64,000 nt of DNA from Synechococcus sp. CCY 9618 (GTDB lineage Bacteria > Cyanobacteriota > Cyanobacteriia > PCC-6307 > Cyanobiaceae). Positions within the stretch are counted from its first letter, which is position 1. Each line of letters opens with the position of its first letter. The DNA is taken from positions 1-64,000 of the forward strand of contig NZ_JAFKRG010000035.1 of NCBI RefSeq assembly GCF_019038415.1, written 5' to 3'. Made by a program: the position numbers and the translations under genes. This document shows, piece after piece, positions 56,396 through 64,000 of this stretch. Under the pieces are notes generated by a model, which was not told where the DNA came from, made no database searches, and saw nothing but the letters and a program-made list of their open reading frames with translations.

Positions 56396-56689
56396 ATGGT
56401 CGTCACGCCATCCCGGAGCCCCTCCGAGGCAAGCCAGGGCCTGCGGGAGCGCTACCCCCACGTGAACGTGATCGTCCTCGACGACGATGTCAACACGTTC
56501 CAGCACGTGGTGGACGTCCTGGTGCGCCATCTGCCCGGGATGCAGCCCGACCGGGCCTGGGGGCTGGCCCACCGCATCGATGGGGAAGGCTCGGCGGTGG
56601 TCTGGAGCGGTCCCCTGGAGCAGGGGGAGCTATACCACCAGTTGCTGGCTTCTGAAGGCCTGACGATGGCGCCCCTGGGCCGGGGCTGA
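56396..56689 (+). CDS. clpS: ClpS adaptor protein
   Basis: ClpS delivers N-degron substrates to the ClpAP/ClpCP protease. The 97-aa protein has the core HVNVIVLDDDVNTFQHVVDV, LPGMQPDRAWGLAHRIDGEG and a C-terminal ELYHQLLASEGLTMAPL. The ATG at 56,396 follows a good GGAGG ribosome-binding site; in-frame ATGs upstream are less likely. It lies 10 bp before the DUF2103 gene. Confidence 0.93.
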   Translation: MVVTPSRSPSEASQGLRERYPHVNVIVLDDDVNTFQHVVDVLVRHLPGMQPDRAWGLAHRIDGEGSAVVWSGPLEQGELYHQLLASEGLTMAPLGRG

Positions 56690-56698
56690 GCGATCCCC

Positions 56699-56974
56699 AT
56701 GGCCCGGCTCGTGATCACCCACAGCACCTACGTGGAGGGCCTGATCCCCCTGCTCAGGAAGCTGGCCACCCTGCCGGACATCGACACGATCACACCGGCG
56801 GTGATCACCCGGGTGCGGGGCCGGAGCCACGGCCTGCGGCTGCGGGTGTCAAGCCCGATCACCGGAGGCCACAAGCTGCTGGCCCGGCGAGGCAGCACAG
56901 CCCAGGAGGTCTTCGTGGTCACCCGGCTGAGCCGGGATCAGCTGCAGGATCACCTGGATCGGCTGGCGAGCTGA
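56699..56974 (+). CDS. DUF2103 family protein
   Basis: This 91-aa protein reads ARLVITHSTYVEGLIPLLRK and RGRSHGLRLRVSSPITGGHK, a family described as a predicted metal-binding protein in cyanobacteria and archaea. Function unknown. It directly follows clpS and overlaps the end of a convergent hypothetical gene by 56 bp. Confidence 0.8.
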   Translation: MARLVITHSTYVEGLIPLLRKLATLPDIDTITPAVITRVRGRSHGLRLRVSSPITGGHKLLARRGSTAQEVFVVTRLSRDQLQDHLDRLAS

Positions 56975-57395
56975 GCAGGGTGGTGGGGGCGGCCCGCTCG
57001 TAGACGGCGGGAGCGCCGAACCGGGCGTAGGCACCACCCTCACGGAACCAGACCTTTCCCTCCTCCACGCACAGGTCCGTGGGGTGGAGCCCCCAGCGGC
57101 GCTCCAGGTAGGCGGCGGCGGCGGCCCCGTCGATGCTGGGCTGTCCCCAGGCCACGATGGCCAGGGCCAGAGCCCTGATCCGCAGGGCTCCGCCCTGGCT
57201 CTCCTGGATCTCCTCCTCCAGCAGGAAAGTGCGGTAGTCACCTCCCGGCTCCTCCTCCAGGGAATATTTCTGCAGGTACAGGGCGCGGGCCCGGGGAAAC
57301 ACCGGCCCCGGCGCCCGGGCGAGCAACCGCTCGAAAGACTGCTGGAAGCTGGGAGACTCGCTGACCACGGCGGCGATCGGACGTCCTTCCAGCAT
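56919..57395 (-). CDS. Hypothetical protein, possibly chorismate-lyase-like
   Basis: The 158-aa frame contains SFQQSFERLLARAPGPVFPR, ALYLQKYSLEEEPGGDYRTF and a C-terminal low-complexity Pro/Asp tail. No membrane segment or firm motif is seen. Part of the text is faintly reminiscent of small lyase or DUF families of cyanobacteria, but I cannot assign it. It is convergent with DUF2103 (overlap) and divergent from the nitroreductase gene, 21 bp away. Confidence 0.5.
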   Translation of the reverse strand: MLEGRPIAAVVSESPSFQQSFERLLARAPGPVFPRARALYLQKYSLEEEPGGDYRTFLLEEEIQESQGGALRIRALALAIVAWGQPSIDGAAAAAYLERRWGLHPTDLCVEEGKVWFREGGAYARFGAPAVYERAAPTTLLSSPADPGDPAADPGSAG

Positions 57396-57415
57396 GCCTG
57401 GCGGGTGCCGCAGCC

Positions 57416-58090
57416 ATGATGCGGGTCCCTGTCATCCATTCCATGGCCTGTTCTGCCGAGGACCTCGCCGCCGCCCTGCGCTGGCGCTACGCCACCAAAC
57501 AGTTCCTGCCGGGAAAGCGGATCCCGGAAGCGATCTGGACCGCCCTGGAGGATGCCCTGGTGCTGAGCCCCTCCAGCTACGGGCTGCAACCCTGGAAATT
57601 CCTGCTGGTCGAGGACCCTGCCCTGCGGGACACCCTGCGGCCCCACTCCTGGGACCAGTCCCAGATCACGGACTGCTCCCACCTGGTGGTGTTCCTGGCC
57701 CGACGGGACATCGAACCGGACGACCTGGACCGGCTGATCCTGGCCACCGCCGAAGCCCGGGGTCTGACACCGGACCAGCTGGCTCCCTACCGGGCGATGA
57801 TGGAGAAGGATCTGATCAACGGCCCGCGCAGCGGAGCGATCGATCGCTGGGCCAGCAATCAGCTCTACATCGCCCTGGGCACCTTTCTCACGGCAGCGGC
57901 TCTGCTTGAGGTCGACGCCTGCCCGATCGAAGGCTTCTCACCGGCCGACTACGACCGGATCCTCGACCTTGAGAACAGCCCCTACCGGAGCTGCGTGGTG
58001 TGCGCGGCCGGATATCGCGACCCCGAGGACCGCTATGCGTCCCTGGCCAAGGTGCGGTATTCAGCCGAGGAACTGATCGAGACCCGTTGA
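57416..58090 (+). CDS. Nitroreductase-family NAD(P)H-dependent flavoprotein
   Basis: This ~224-aa FMN enzyme has the family start LRWRYATKQFLPGKRIPEA, LVLSPSSYGLQPWKFLLVED and the C-terminal CAAGYRDPEDRYASLAKVRY. An alternative start at 57,443 (MACSAEDLAAAL) would remove nine residues. Members reduce nitroaromatics, quinones or flavins; the physiological substrate is unknown. Confidence 0.9.
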   Translation: MMRVPVIHSMACSAEDLAAALRWRYATKQFLPGKRIPEAIWTALEDALVLSPSSYGLQPWKFLLVEDPALRDTLRPHSWDQSQITDCSHLVVFLARRDIEPDDLDRLILATAEARGLTPDQLAPYRAMMEKDLINGPRSGAIDRWASNQLYIALGTFLTAAALLEVDACPIEGFSPADYDRILDLENSPYRSCVVCAAGYRDPEDRYASLAKVRYSAEELIETR

Positions 58091-58289
58091 TCAGAAAAGG
58101 GGGTGGACCACCGTGCCGTCTTGCCCCAGTGTTCGACCTGGAAGAACCAGATGGGGAGTCAGGGGGCGGGGCTTCGTTTCCGACGACGAGGTCGGTATAC
58201 GTTGCCGTCGCTGATGACTCCCCGTGTCGAAAGGGAGTCAGATCAGAAACTGTGAAAGGCAGTCACCAACACAGCAGTCCTTGGTCATC
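58091..58289. other. Intergenic region between nitroreductase and purK
   Basis: This 199-bp gap lies between convergent genes. A perfect 9-bp inverted repeat, GGGGAGTCA (58,153-58,161) and TGACTCCCC (58,215-58,223), spans its middle. No T-run, promoter or small gene is convincing. Confidence 0.45.
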
Positions 58290-59552
58290 TTAAGGGGTGT
58301 CAGAGCTTGAGAGCGGCCAGATGGCCCGCACCTGCTCCAGCCGGCGCCCCATCTCCCGCTGGCGCTCCCCTGGGCTGACTCCCTGGAGCAGCAGAGTGAG
58401 GTGGCCGAGCTTGCGGCCGGCACCGCCGCCCTTCTTGCCATACCAGTGCAGGTGGGCCCCCGGCAGGGCTTCCAGCACCCGCCGCCGTTGCAGCTGCTCG
58501 GGGTCGCCGTCGTCAGGGCCGAGCAGATTCACCATCAGGGCGCCGGGGACCAGCGGCTCGGTGGACCCCATCGGCAGGCCGGCGACGATGCGCACCTGCT
58601 GGGCGAACTGACTGGTGCGGCAGGCCTCGATGGAGAAATGGCCTGAATTGTGGGTGCGTGGCGCCAGCTCGTTGACCTGCAGACCGGCCTTTCCATAGAA
58701 GAACTCGATCGTGAGCACTCCCACATAGTCGAGGGCGGTGAGCACGGAGGCGGCCACATTGCGGGCGAACACCTCGACCCGGTGATCCACGGGAGCGGGG
58801 AACAGCACCCAGTCGCAGACCCGCCGGTGCTGATGGGTCTGCACCAGCGGGAAGCAGGCCACCTGGCCATGCCGGTCGCGGCAGGCCACCAGCGCCAGCT
58901 CCTGATCGAAGCTCACCAGCTCCTCGAGGATCCAGTCGTCGGGATCGACCCGGCCCAGCAGCTCCTCGAGCGCGGACCGGTCGGGAAGGGGAATCGTGCC
59001 CCGCCCGTCGTAGCCGCCGCGGCTGGCCTTCGCCATCAGGGGGAAGGCGAAGCCATCGGGCAGGCGCGGCACGGGAGGGGCGGGAAGGGGGGGCGGCTCG
59101 GCCAGCCCCGGGCCCGCCTCCGGGGCCAGGCCGGGGGCGAGCGGGATGGGCCGCAGCACCTCGGCCAGGGGGCACCAGCGGGGGGCCGGCAGATGCAGGT
59201 CGTTGAGCAGCCGGCGCTGGGATGCCTTGCTGATCAGGGGCCGGAGGGCATCGAGCGCCGGCCGGAAGGCCAGACGGGGACCCTCAAGGGCGCTCAGGGC
59301 CTCAAGGGGGATCCACTCGTTCTCGAAACTGATGGCGCCGCAGCGGCTGGCCAGCTGACGGGTGGCCTCCACGTCATCGACGGGCGCCAGCACCACGCTG
59401 GCGGCGCAGCGGGTGGCCGGGTCGTCGGCAGCGGGGGTCTGCACGTGCAGGGCCACCCCCAGCTCCCGGGCGGCCTCCGCGAGCATCCAGGCCAGCTGAC
59501 CGCCCCCCACGATGCCGATGGCGTCGATGGCAGCGGAGGGGGACTGGGTCAT
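58290..59552 (-). CDS. purK: N5-carboxyaminoimidazole ribonucleotide synthase
   Basis: PurK carboxylates aminoimidazole ribonucleotide with bicarbonate and ATP in purine synthesis. The 420-aa ATP-grasp protein starts IGIVGGGQLAWMLAEAAREL and has FPLMAKASRGGYDGRGTIPL, then TIEFFYGKAGLQVNELAPR and HNSGHFSIEACRTSQFAQQ. A start at 59,552 (MTQSPSAAID) was preferred over 59,600. A Pro/Ala-rich insert sits before the ATP-binding domain. Confidence 0.94.
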   Translation of the reverse strand: MTQSPSAAIDAIGIVGGGQLAWMLAEAARELGVALHVQTPAADDPATRCAASVVLAPVDDVEATRQLASRCGAISFENEWIPLEALSALEGPRLAFRPALDALRPLISKASQRRLLNDLHLPAPRWCPLAEVLRPIPLAPGLAPEAGPGLAEPPPLPAPPVPRLPDGFAFPLMAKASRGGYDGRGTIPLPDRSALEELLGRVDPDDWILEELVSFDQELALVACRDRHGQVACFPLVQTHQHRRVCDWVLFPAPVDHRVEVFARNVAASVLTALDYVGVLTIEFFYGKAGLQVNELAPRTHNSGHFSIEACRTSQFAQQVRIVAGLPMGSTEPLVPGALMVNLLGPDDGDPEQLQRRRVLEALPGAHLHWYGKKGGGAGRKLGHLTLLLQGVSPGERQREMGRRLEQVRAIWPLSSSDTP

Positions 59553-59625
59553 GGGTTCCGCGGTGGTCTTCACCCTGGACGGTCGCTCGAACCGGGGCAC
59601 CAGCCTGCCATCAGGGGGGAACGGC

Positions 59626-60522
59626 TCACTGGAGCGGGTTCTCGGCGGCGAAGGCGTAGCGGATCAGGCTGAGCAACAGCACGATCAGGAACAGGGCCAG
59701 GCCCACCGTGCAGGCATAGCTGATCTCCAGTTCGGAGAAGGCCTGGTCATAGACGTAGTAGACGATGGTGCGCGTGCTGTCGGCCGGCCCCCCCTGAGTC
59801 ATCAGGTAGACCTCCTCGAACACCTTGGTGGCGCCGATGGCCGAAATCACCGCCACCAGAGTGATGTAGGGCCGCAGCAGGGGCAGGGTGATGTCGACGT
59901 GGCGGCGCCAGCCCTCGCTGCCATCGAGGGCCGCCGCCTCGTAGAGGTCGGCGGAGATCCCCTGCAGGCCGGCCACGAAGATGACCATGTAATACCCCAG
60001 ACCCTTCCAGAGGGTGACCAGCATCACCGAGGGCAGGGCCAGGCCGGCGGAGGTGAGGAAGCCGATCGGGCTGAAGCGATCCCCCAGCAGGACGCTCAGC
60101 CAACCGTTGATCAGGCCGTTCTCGGCGTACAGCCAGCGGAAGGCGATCGCCGCCACCACCAGCGAGACGAGAACGGGGGTGTAGAAGGCACCCCGGAACC
60201 AGTGGATGCCCGGCAGCTGGCGGTTGACCAGCACCGCCAAGGCCAGGGCGCCGAGCACGATCGGGGGCACCACTCCCACCAGATAGAGGAACGTGGTGCC
60301 TGCCACCTTCAGCAGCATCGGATCGGCCACCAGCCGGCGGAAATTGGCCAGGCCCACGAAGGTGAGCGGCTGACTCACATCCAGCCCGGTGCGGGTGAAG
60401 CTGATCACCAGGGCCATGGCCGCCGGAATCAGCACCGAGATGGCGAGCAGCACCAGGGCCGGGGCCAGAAACGCCCAGGCGGCGCGCGTGGGCGCCGGTG
60501 CGCCTGGAGAGAACAGGGGCAT
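59626..60522 (-). CDS. Sugar ABC transporter permease (MalF/UgpA type)
   Basis: This ~298-aa inner-membrane permease has six helices and the EAA loop DLYEAAALDGSEGWRRHVDI, followed by LPLLRPYITLVAV. The C-terminal pattern (TQGGPADSTRTIVYYVYDQA) is typical of sugar or glucosylglycerol importers. Binding protein, second permease and ATPase are not in the window. The ATG at 60,522 was chosen over 60,606. Substrate unknown; GgtC-like is possible. Confidence 0.9.
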   Translation of the reverse strand: MPLFSPGAPAPTRAAWAFLAPALVLLAISVLIPAAMALVISFTRTGLDVSQPLTFVGLANFRRLVADPMLLKVAGTTFLYLVGVVPPIVLGALALAVLVNRQLPGIHWFRGAFYTPVLVSLVVAAIAFRWLYAENGLINGWLSVLLGDRFSPIGFLTSAGLALPSVMLVTLWKGLGYYMVIFVAGLQGISADLYEAAALDGSEGWRRHVDITLPLLRPYITLVAVISAIGATKVFEEVYLMTQGGPADSTRTIVYYVYDQAFSELEISYACTVGLALFLIVLLLSLIRYAFAAENPLQ

Positions 60523-60653
60523 CGATGCATCCTGCCGGAAACGGGAACGCTTCTCCACCACCTCCCATCCCGGCCGCCATGACCCGAACGCCATCGCGGT
60601 GGACAATGACGACCTCCGAGGGTCCCGACCATGACCTGCGATCCCCAGGCCCG

Positions 60654-62477
60654 ATGACGCCCGATCCGGCGGGCGTGCTGAGGAGCGTGTTCGGCTACGC
60701 CAGCTTCCGTGGTCCCCAGGCGGCGATCGTCGCCCATGTCTGCGGGGGGGGATCAGCCCTGGTGCTGATGCCCACCGGCGGCGGCAAATCCCTCTGCTAC
60801 CAGATACCCGCCCTCTGCCGCCCCGGCACGGCAGTGGTCATCTCGCCCCTGATCGCCCTGATGCAGGACCAGGTGGCGGCGCTGCGCCAGGCGGGGGTGC
60901 GCGCCGCCGCCCTGCATTCGGCCGAGAGCCCCGAGGCGGTCGCCGCCACCTGGCGGGAGCTGCAGGCCGGCCGTCTGGAACTGCTCTACGTGTCCCCGGA
61001 GCGGCTGCTGGCCGGCGATCTGATCGAGCGGCTGGCCCAGCTGCCCCTGGCCCTGTTCGCCATCGACGAGGCCCACTGCGTCTCCCAGTGGGGTCACGAT
61101 TTCCGGCCCGAATACCTGCAGCTGGCGGTGCTGGTGGAGCGCTTCGCCACCACTCCCCGCATCGCCCTCACCGCCACCGCCGACCCCCGAACCCGGGCCG
61201 AGATCGTCCAGCGGCTTGCCCTGGAGCAGGCGGCGGTGTTCACCGCCAGCTTCGATCGCCCCAACATCCGCTACCTGCTGCGGGACAAACTGGAACCCCA
61301 GCGCCAGCTGCTCGACTTCCTTGACGGCCAACGGGGCCACTCGGGAATCGTCTACGCCCGCTCCCGCAAGCGGGTGGAGCAGTTCGCCGCCGCCCTGGTG
61401 GCCGCGGGCCACGACGCCCTGGCGTACCACGCCGGGCTCAGCGCCGAGCAGCGTGCCGCCGGCCTGGAACGCTTCCGCCACGGCAGCGGTGTGGTGGTGG
61501 TGGCCACGATCGCGTTCGGCATGGGCATCGACAAGCCGGACGTGCGCTTCGTGGCCCATGTGGACCTGCCCAAGAGCCTGGAGGCCTACTACCAGGAAAC
61601 GGGGCGGGCCGGCCGGGACGGCCTCCCCGCCGTCGCCTGGATGGTGCACGGCGCCGGCGACGTGCCGCAGCTGCGGCGCTTCATCGAGGACTCCGAGGCC
61701 GACCCGGAGCAGAAACGCATCGAGCATGGCCGGCTCGACGCCCTGATCGGTTTCGCCGAGGCCTCCAGCTGCCGGCGCCAGATTCTGCTGAGCTACCTGG
61801 GCGAACCGGGCTCCGATCCCTGCGGCAACTGCGACATCTGCCTGGAGCCGGACCAGGGCACAGATGTCACCGAAGCGGCCCGCAAGGCCCTCTCGGCCGT
61901 GTACCGCACCGGCGGCCGCTTCGGTGCCGCCCACCTGGTGGATGTGCTGCTGGGTGGCGATACGGCAAAGATCCGCAGCCAGGGCCACGACCGGCTGGGG
62001 GTTCACGGGATCGGCCGGGAGCTGGATCGGGGCCAGTGGCGCACCCTCTTCCGCCAGCTCACTGCCCGCGGGTACCTGATGAGCAGCACCGACGGCCATG
62101 GTGGGCTCGCGTTCGGCCCCGACACCCTGGTGCGGCCGCTGCTGCGAGGGGAGCAACGCCTGGAGATGCGCCTGCCGCCGCCGGCCAGGGTACGTCGCGG
62201 GGAACGGGCCGAGGCAGGCCCCGGCGGTGCCCCCTCCACGGGCAACGCCGACCCCGATCTCCTGGCGGCCCTGAAGACCTGGCGGCTGGAGCAGGCCCGG
62301 CAGCAGGGGGTGCCCCCCTATCTGGTGTTTCAGGACCGCACCCTGATCACCATCGCCGAGCGCCACCCCGTCGACCGGGAGGAGCTTTCCGGGATCTACG
62401 GCATCGGCCAGGCGAAGCTGGCCAGCTACGGCGCAGCGGTGCTTGCCCTGGTCAGCCGGCACCCCGCACCGGCCTAG
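60654..62477 (+). CDS. recQ: ATP-dependent DNA helicase RecQ
   Basis: RecQ unwinds DNA during recombination and fork repair. The 607-aa protein has Walker [17 protein letters not shown], the DEAH box [19 protein letters not shown], helicase motif [16 protein letters not shown], a zinc-binding [12 protein letters not shown]...CGNCDIC region and a C-terminal HRDC domain ending [14 protein letters not shown]. The ATG at 60,654 was chosen; earlier in-frame ATGs overlap the permease promoter region. Confidence 0.95.
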   Translation: MTPDPAGVLRSVFGYASFRGPQAAIVAHVCGGGSALVLMPTGGGKSLCYQIPALCRPGTAVVISPLIALMQDQVAALRQAGVRAAALHSAESPEAVAATWRELQAGRLELLYVSPERLLAGDLIERLAQLPLALFAIDEAHCVSQWGHDFRPEYLQLAVLVERFATTPRIALTATADPRTRAEIVQRLALEQAAVFTASFDRPNIRYLLRDKLEPQRQLLDFLDGQRGHSGIVYARSRKRVEQFAAALVAAGHDALAYHAGLSAEQRAAGLERFRHGSGVVVVATIAFGMGIDKPDVRFVAHVDLPKSLEAYYQETGRAGRDGLPAVAWMVHGAGDVPQLRRFIEDSEADPEQKRIEHGRLDALIGFAEASSCRRQILLSYLGEPGSDPCGNCDICLEPDQGTDVTEAARKALSAVYRTGGRFGAAHLVDVLLGGDTAKIRSQGHDRLGVHGIGRELDRGQWRTLFRQLTARGYLMSSTDGHGGLAFGPDTLVRPLLRGEQRLEMRLPPPARVRRGERAEAGPGGAPSTGNADPDLLAALKTWRLEQARQQGVPPYLVFQDRTLITIAERHPVDREELSGIYGIGQAKLASYGAAVLALVSRHPAPA

Positions 62478-62503
62478 CCTCGGCACCCGTCGCCGCTTCG
62501 TCC

Positions 62504-63640
62504 GTGCCGCAGGAGTACCGCACCATCACGGTGTCCCTGGCCGCCGATCCCTACCCCGTCCTGATCGCTGAGGGTCTGCTCGGTTCGCTCGGGTCCCTGC
62601 TGCTGGAGCGGGGGTTCCGCAGCGGCACCAGGGTGCTGGTGGTGACCAACCCGGAGGTGGAGGGCTTTCACGGCGCCCGGGCGCTGGCGAGCCTGGCGGC
62701 CGCGGACTTCGACGTGCGGACGCTGGTGGTGCAGGCCGGAGAGGAACACAAGACACCTGCCACGGTGGCGGCGATCCACGATGCCGCCTTCGCCCACCGC
62801 CTGGAACGGGGCTCCCTGATCGTCGCCCTCGGGGGCGGCGTGGTGGGCGACATGGCAGGCTTCGCCGCCGCCACCTGGCTGCGTGGCATCGCCGTGGCTC
62901 AGGTCCCCACCACCCTGCTGGCGATGGTGGATGCCGCCATCGGCGGCAAGACGGGGGTGAACCATCCCGGGGGCAAGAATCTGATCGGCGCCTTCCATCA
63001 GCCGAAGCTGGTGCTGATCGACCCACTGGTGCTGGCCACCCTGCCGGAACGGGAATTCCGCGCCGGCATGGCGGAGGTGATCAAGTACGCCGTGATCGGT
63101 GATGGGGTTCTGTTCCAGGACCTGGAGGCGGCCGTCGGCCGGACGCCGCAGGGCCTGTCCAGCCGCCAGGCCCTGGGGCCCGTGCTGCTCCAGCGCCTGC
63201 TGGAGCGCTCCGCCGCCGCCAAGGCCCGGGTGGTGGCGGCCGACGAGCGGGAGGGGGGCCTGCGGGCGATCCTCAACTACGGCCACACCCTGGGCCATGC
63301 GGTGGAGAACCTCAGCGGTTACGGCACCTGGCTGCACGGGGAGGCGGTGGCCCTGGGGATGCTGGCCGCCGGAGACATCGCCGTGGCCATGGGGCTGTGG
63401 AGCCAGGCGGACCAGGACCGCCAGCGGCGGCTGATCGTCGCGGCGGGCCTGCCCACGGACTGGCCGGCCCTCGATCCCGAAGCGGTGCTGGCCTGTCTGC
63501 AGGGAGACAAGAAAGTGCGGGACGGCAAGGTGCGCTTCGTTCTGCCCACCGGCGTGGGGTCAGTGACGATCCGGGACGACGTCGCGTCGGCCACGATCAG
63601 GACAGCCCTGGATCAGGTCGCTTCGGTTTGCTCCCCATGA
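62504..63640 (+). CDS. aroB: 3-dehydroquinate synthase
   Basis: AroB converts DAHP to 3-dehydroquinate in the shikimate pathway. The 378-aa NAD-dependent enzyme has the [20 protein letters not shown] loop, the metal-site [20 protein letters not shown] with AFHQPK, and [11 protein letters not shown]. It starts at a GTG at 62,504, 26 bp after recQ. Length is normal. Confidence 0.96.
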   Translation: MPQEYRTITVSLAADPYPVLIAEGLLGSLGSLLLERGFRSGTRVLVVTNPEVEGFHGARALASLAAADFDVRTLVVQAGEEHKTPATVAAIHDAAFAHRLERGSLIVALGGGVVGDMAGFAAATWLRGIAVAQVPTTLLAMVDAAIGGKTGVNHPGGKNLIGAFHQPKLVLIDPLVLATLPEREFRAGMAEVIKYAVIGDGVLFQDLEAAVGRTPQGLSSRQALGPVLLQRLLERSAAAKARVVAADEREGGLRAILNYGHTLGHAVENLSGYGTWLHGEAVALGMLAAGDIAVAMGLWSQADQDRQRRLIVAAGLPTDWPALDPEAVLACLQGDKKVRDGKVRFVLPTGVGSVTIRDDVASATIRTALDQVASVCSP

Positions 63641-63781
63641 CATGGACACGCCGGCCTCCCGGCTGTGGCGGGCGAAAGACTCCGGCCGTCGGGTTTATCC
63701 ATTCTCTTTCGCTGACAGGAACGGCGCGCGTCCCCCGTATCGGGGACCATCTCCTGAAGGTTCTCCATCACTGAGCGGCCC
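63641..63781. other. Short intergenic region after aroB
   Basis: The 141-bp gap carries the start region of the next gene. No clear terminator or other feature is seen. Confidence 0.4.
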
Positions 63782-64000
63782 ATGACCCGTCGTCCTAGCC
63801 GGTTCTCCAGCTTCCTGAGCCAGCCCTTGCGACGACTTGGTGGCCTGGTCAGGGCCCTCGGACTGGCAGGCGACGGCAACGACAGAGAGGCCACCGAGGC
63901 GGAACAGGGATCGGCCGGTTCCCCGGAGGAGGCCTCAGCATCGGCGGCCGAGGCGCCGCGCCAGCAGCCAGAGGCACCGGCCCCTGTGGCGTCCAGCGAG
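63782..64000 (+). CDS. Partial gene, basic N-terminus then acidic Ala/Glu-rich region
   Basis: The ATG at 63,782 opens a frame that runs off the window (73 codons seen). The N-terminus (MTRRPSRFSSFLSQPLRRLG) is basic and amphipathic, and is followed by an acidic, low-complexity Ala/Glu/Pro stretch. No family can be assigned from this part. Confidence 0.5.
   Translation, partial: MTRRPSRFSSFLSQPLRRLGGLVRALGLAGDGNDREATEAEQGSAGSPEEASASAAEAPRQQPEAPAPVASSE

Noticed and set aside
58153-58223. Inverted repeat GGGGAGTCA/TGACTCCCC as a terminator
   Set aside because: The arms are 53 bp apart with no T-run on either side, so an efficient terminator hairpin is unlikely.

Overview
The window is about 64 kb of high-GC DNA from a unicellular picocyanobacterium of the Cyanobium/Synechococcus type. 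Diagnostic genes are psaK (photosystem I), petN (cytochrome b6f), thf1/psb29, several cyanobacteria-only DUF families (DUF3110, DUF2499, DUF3593, DUF1830), a DnaK paralogue with a long C-terminal tail, and cofH. Genes are packed tightly, often with ATGA or GTGA overlaps.

Layout. (1) About 50-11,850 is a type I secretion locus. On the minus strand a 911-aa repeat protein, a 687-aa RTX-like calcium-binding protein, a parvulin-like foldase, a cNMP-domain/C39-like ABC exporter and an HlyD adaptor follow one another. A second RTX-like protein converges on them from the plus strand. (2) 12.4-24.5 kb is core genome: cyclophilin, mtnP, murQ, DUF3110, dnaJ-dnaK, a divergent pstC-pstA-pstB operon behind a Pho box, tRNA-Ser(GGA), a 2Fe-2S ferredoxin, an inositol monophosphatase, hisZ and a 4Fe-4S ferredoxin. 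(3) 24,563-33,684 is an integrated mobile element of 9,111 bp. (4) 33.66 kb to the end is core genome again: htpG, rpmB, peroxiredoxin, phosphoesterase, csaB, psaK, dxs, ilvA, scpB, pyk, a MacB-like permease, ftsH, clpP, thf1, cofH, petN, clpS, purK, a sugar permease, recQ, aroB and a gene running off the end.

The main discovery is the element in (3). It splits htpG (Hsp90) at codons 6-9. The native first codons lie at 24,548-24,573 and the rest of the gene starts at 33,674. Both junctions carry the same 11-bp core, and joining them in silico restores an uninterrupted htpG reading frame. The element carries a serine recombinase at its right end, two HTH proteins, a primase-helicase, a Nu1-like small-terminase candidate and a fused HK97 prohead protease/major capsid protein. 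It has no portal, tail, lysis or large-terminase gene. This content fits a capsid-forming phage satellite rather than a full prophage. Just after the primase-helicase gene lies a mirror-symmetric array of 13 copies of GGAGGCA(T/C) around a 34-bp alternating purine-pyrimidine tract, which looks like its replication origin. While integrated, the element cuts htpG off from its own promoter and start codon and supplies a candidate GTG start of its own, so integration and excision may act as a switch for a host chaperone.

All calls were made by reading the sequence and recalling protein families. No database or structure search was run.
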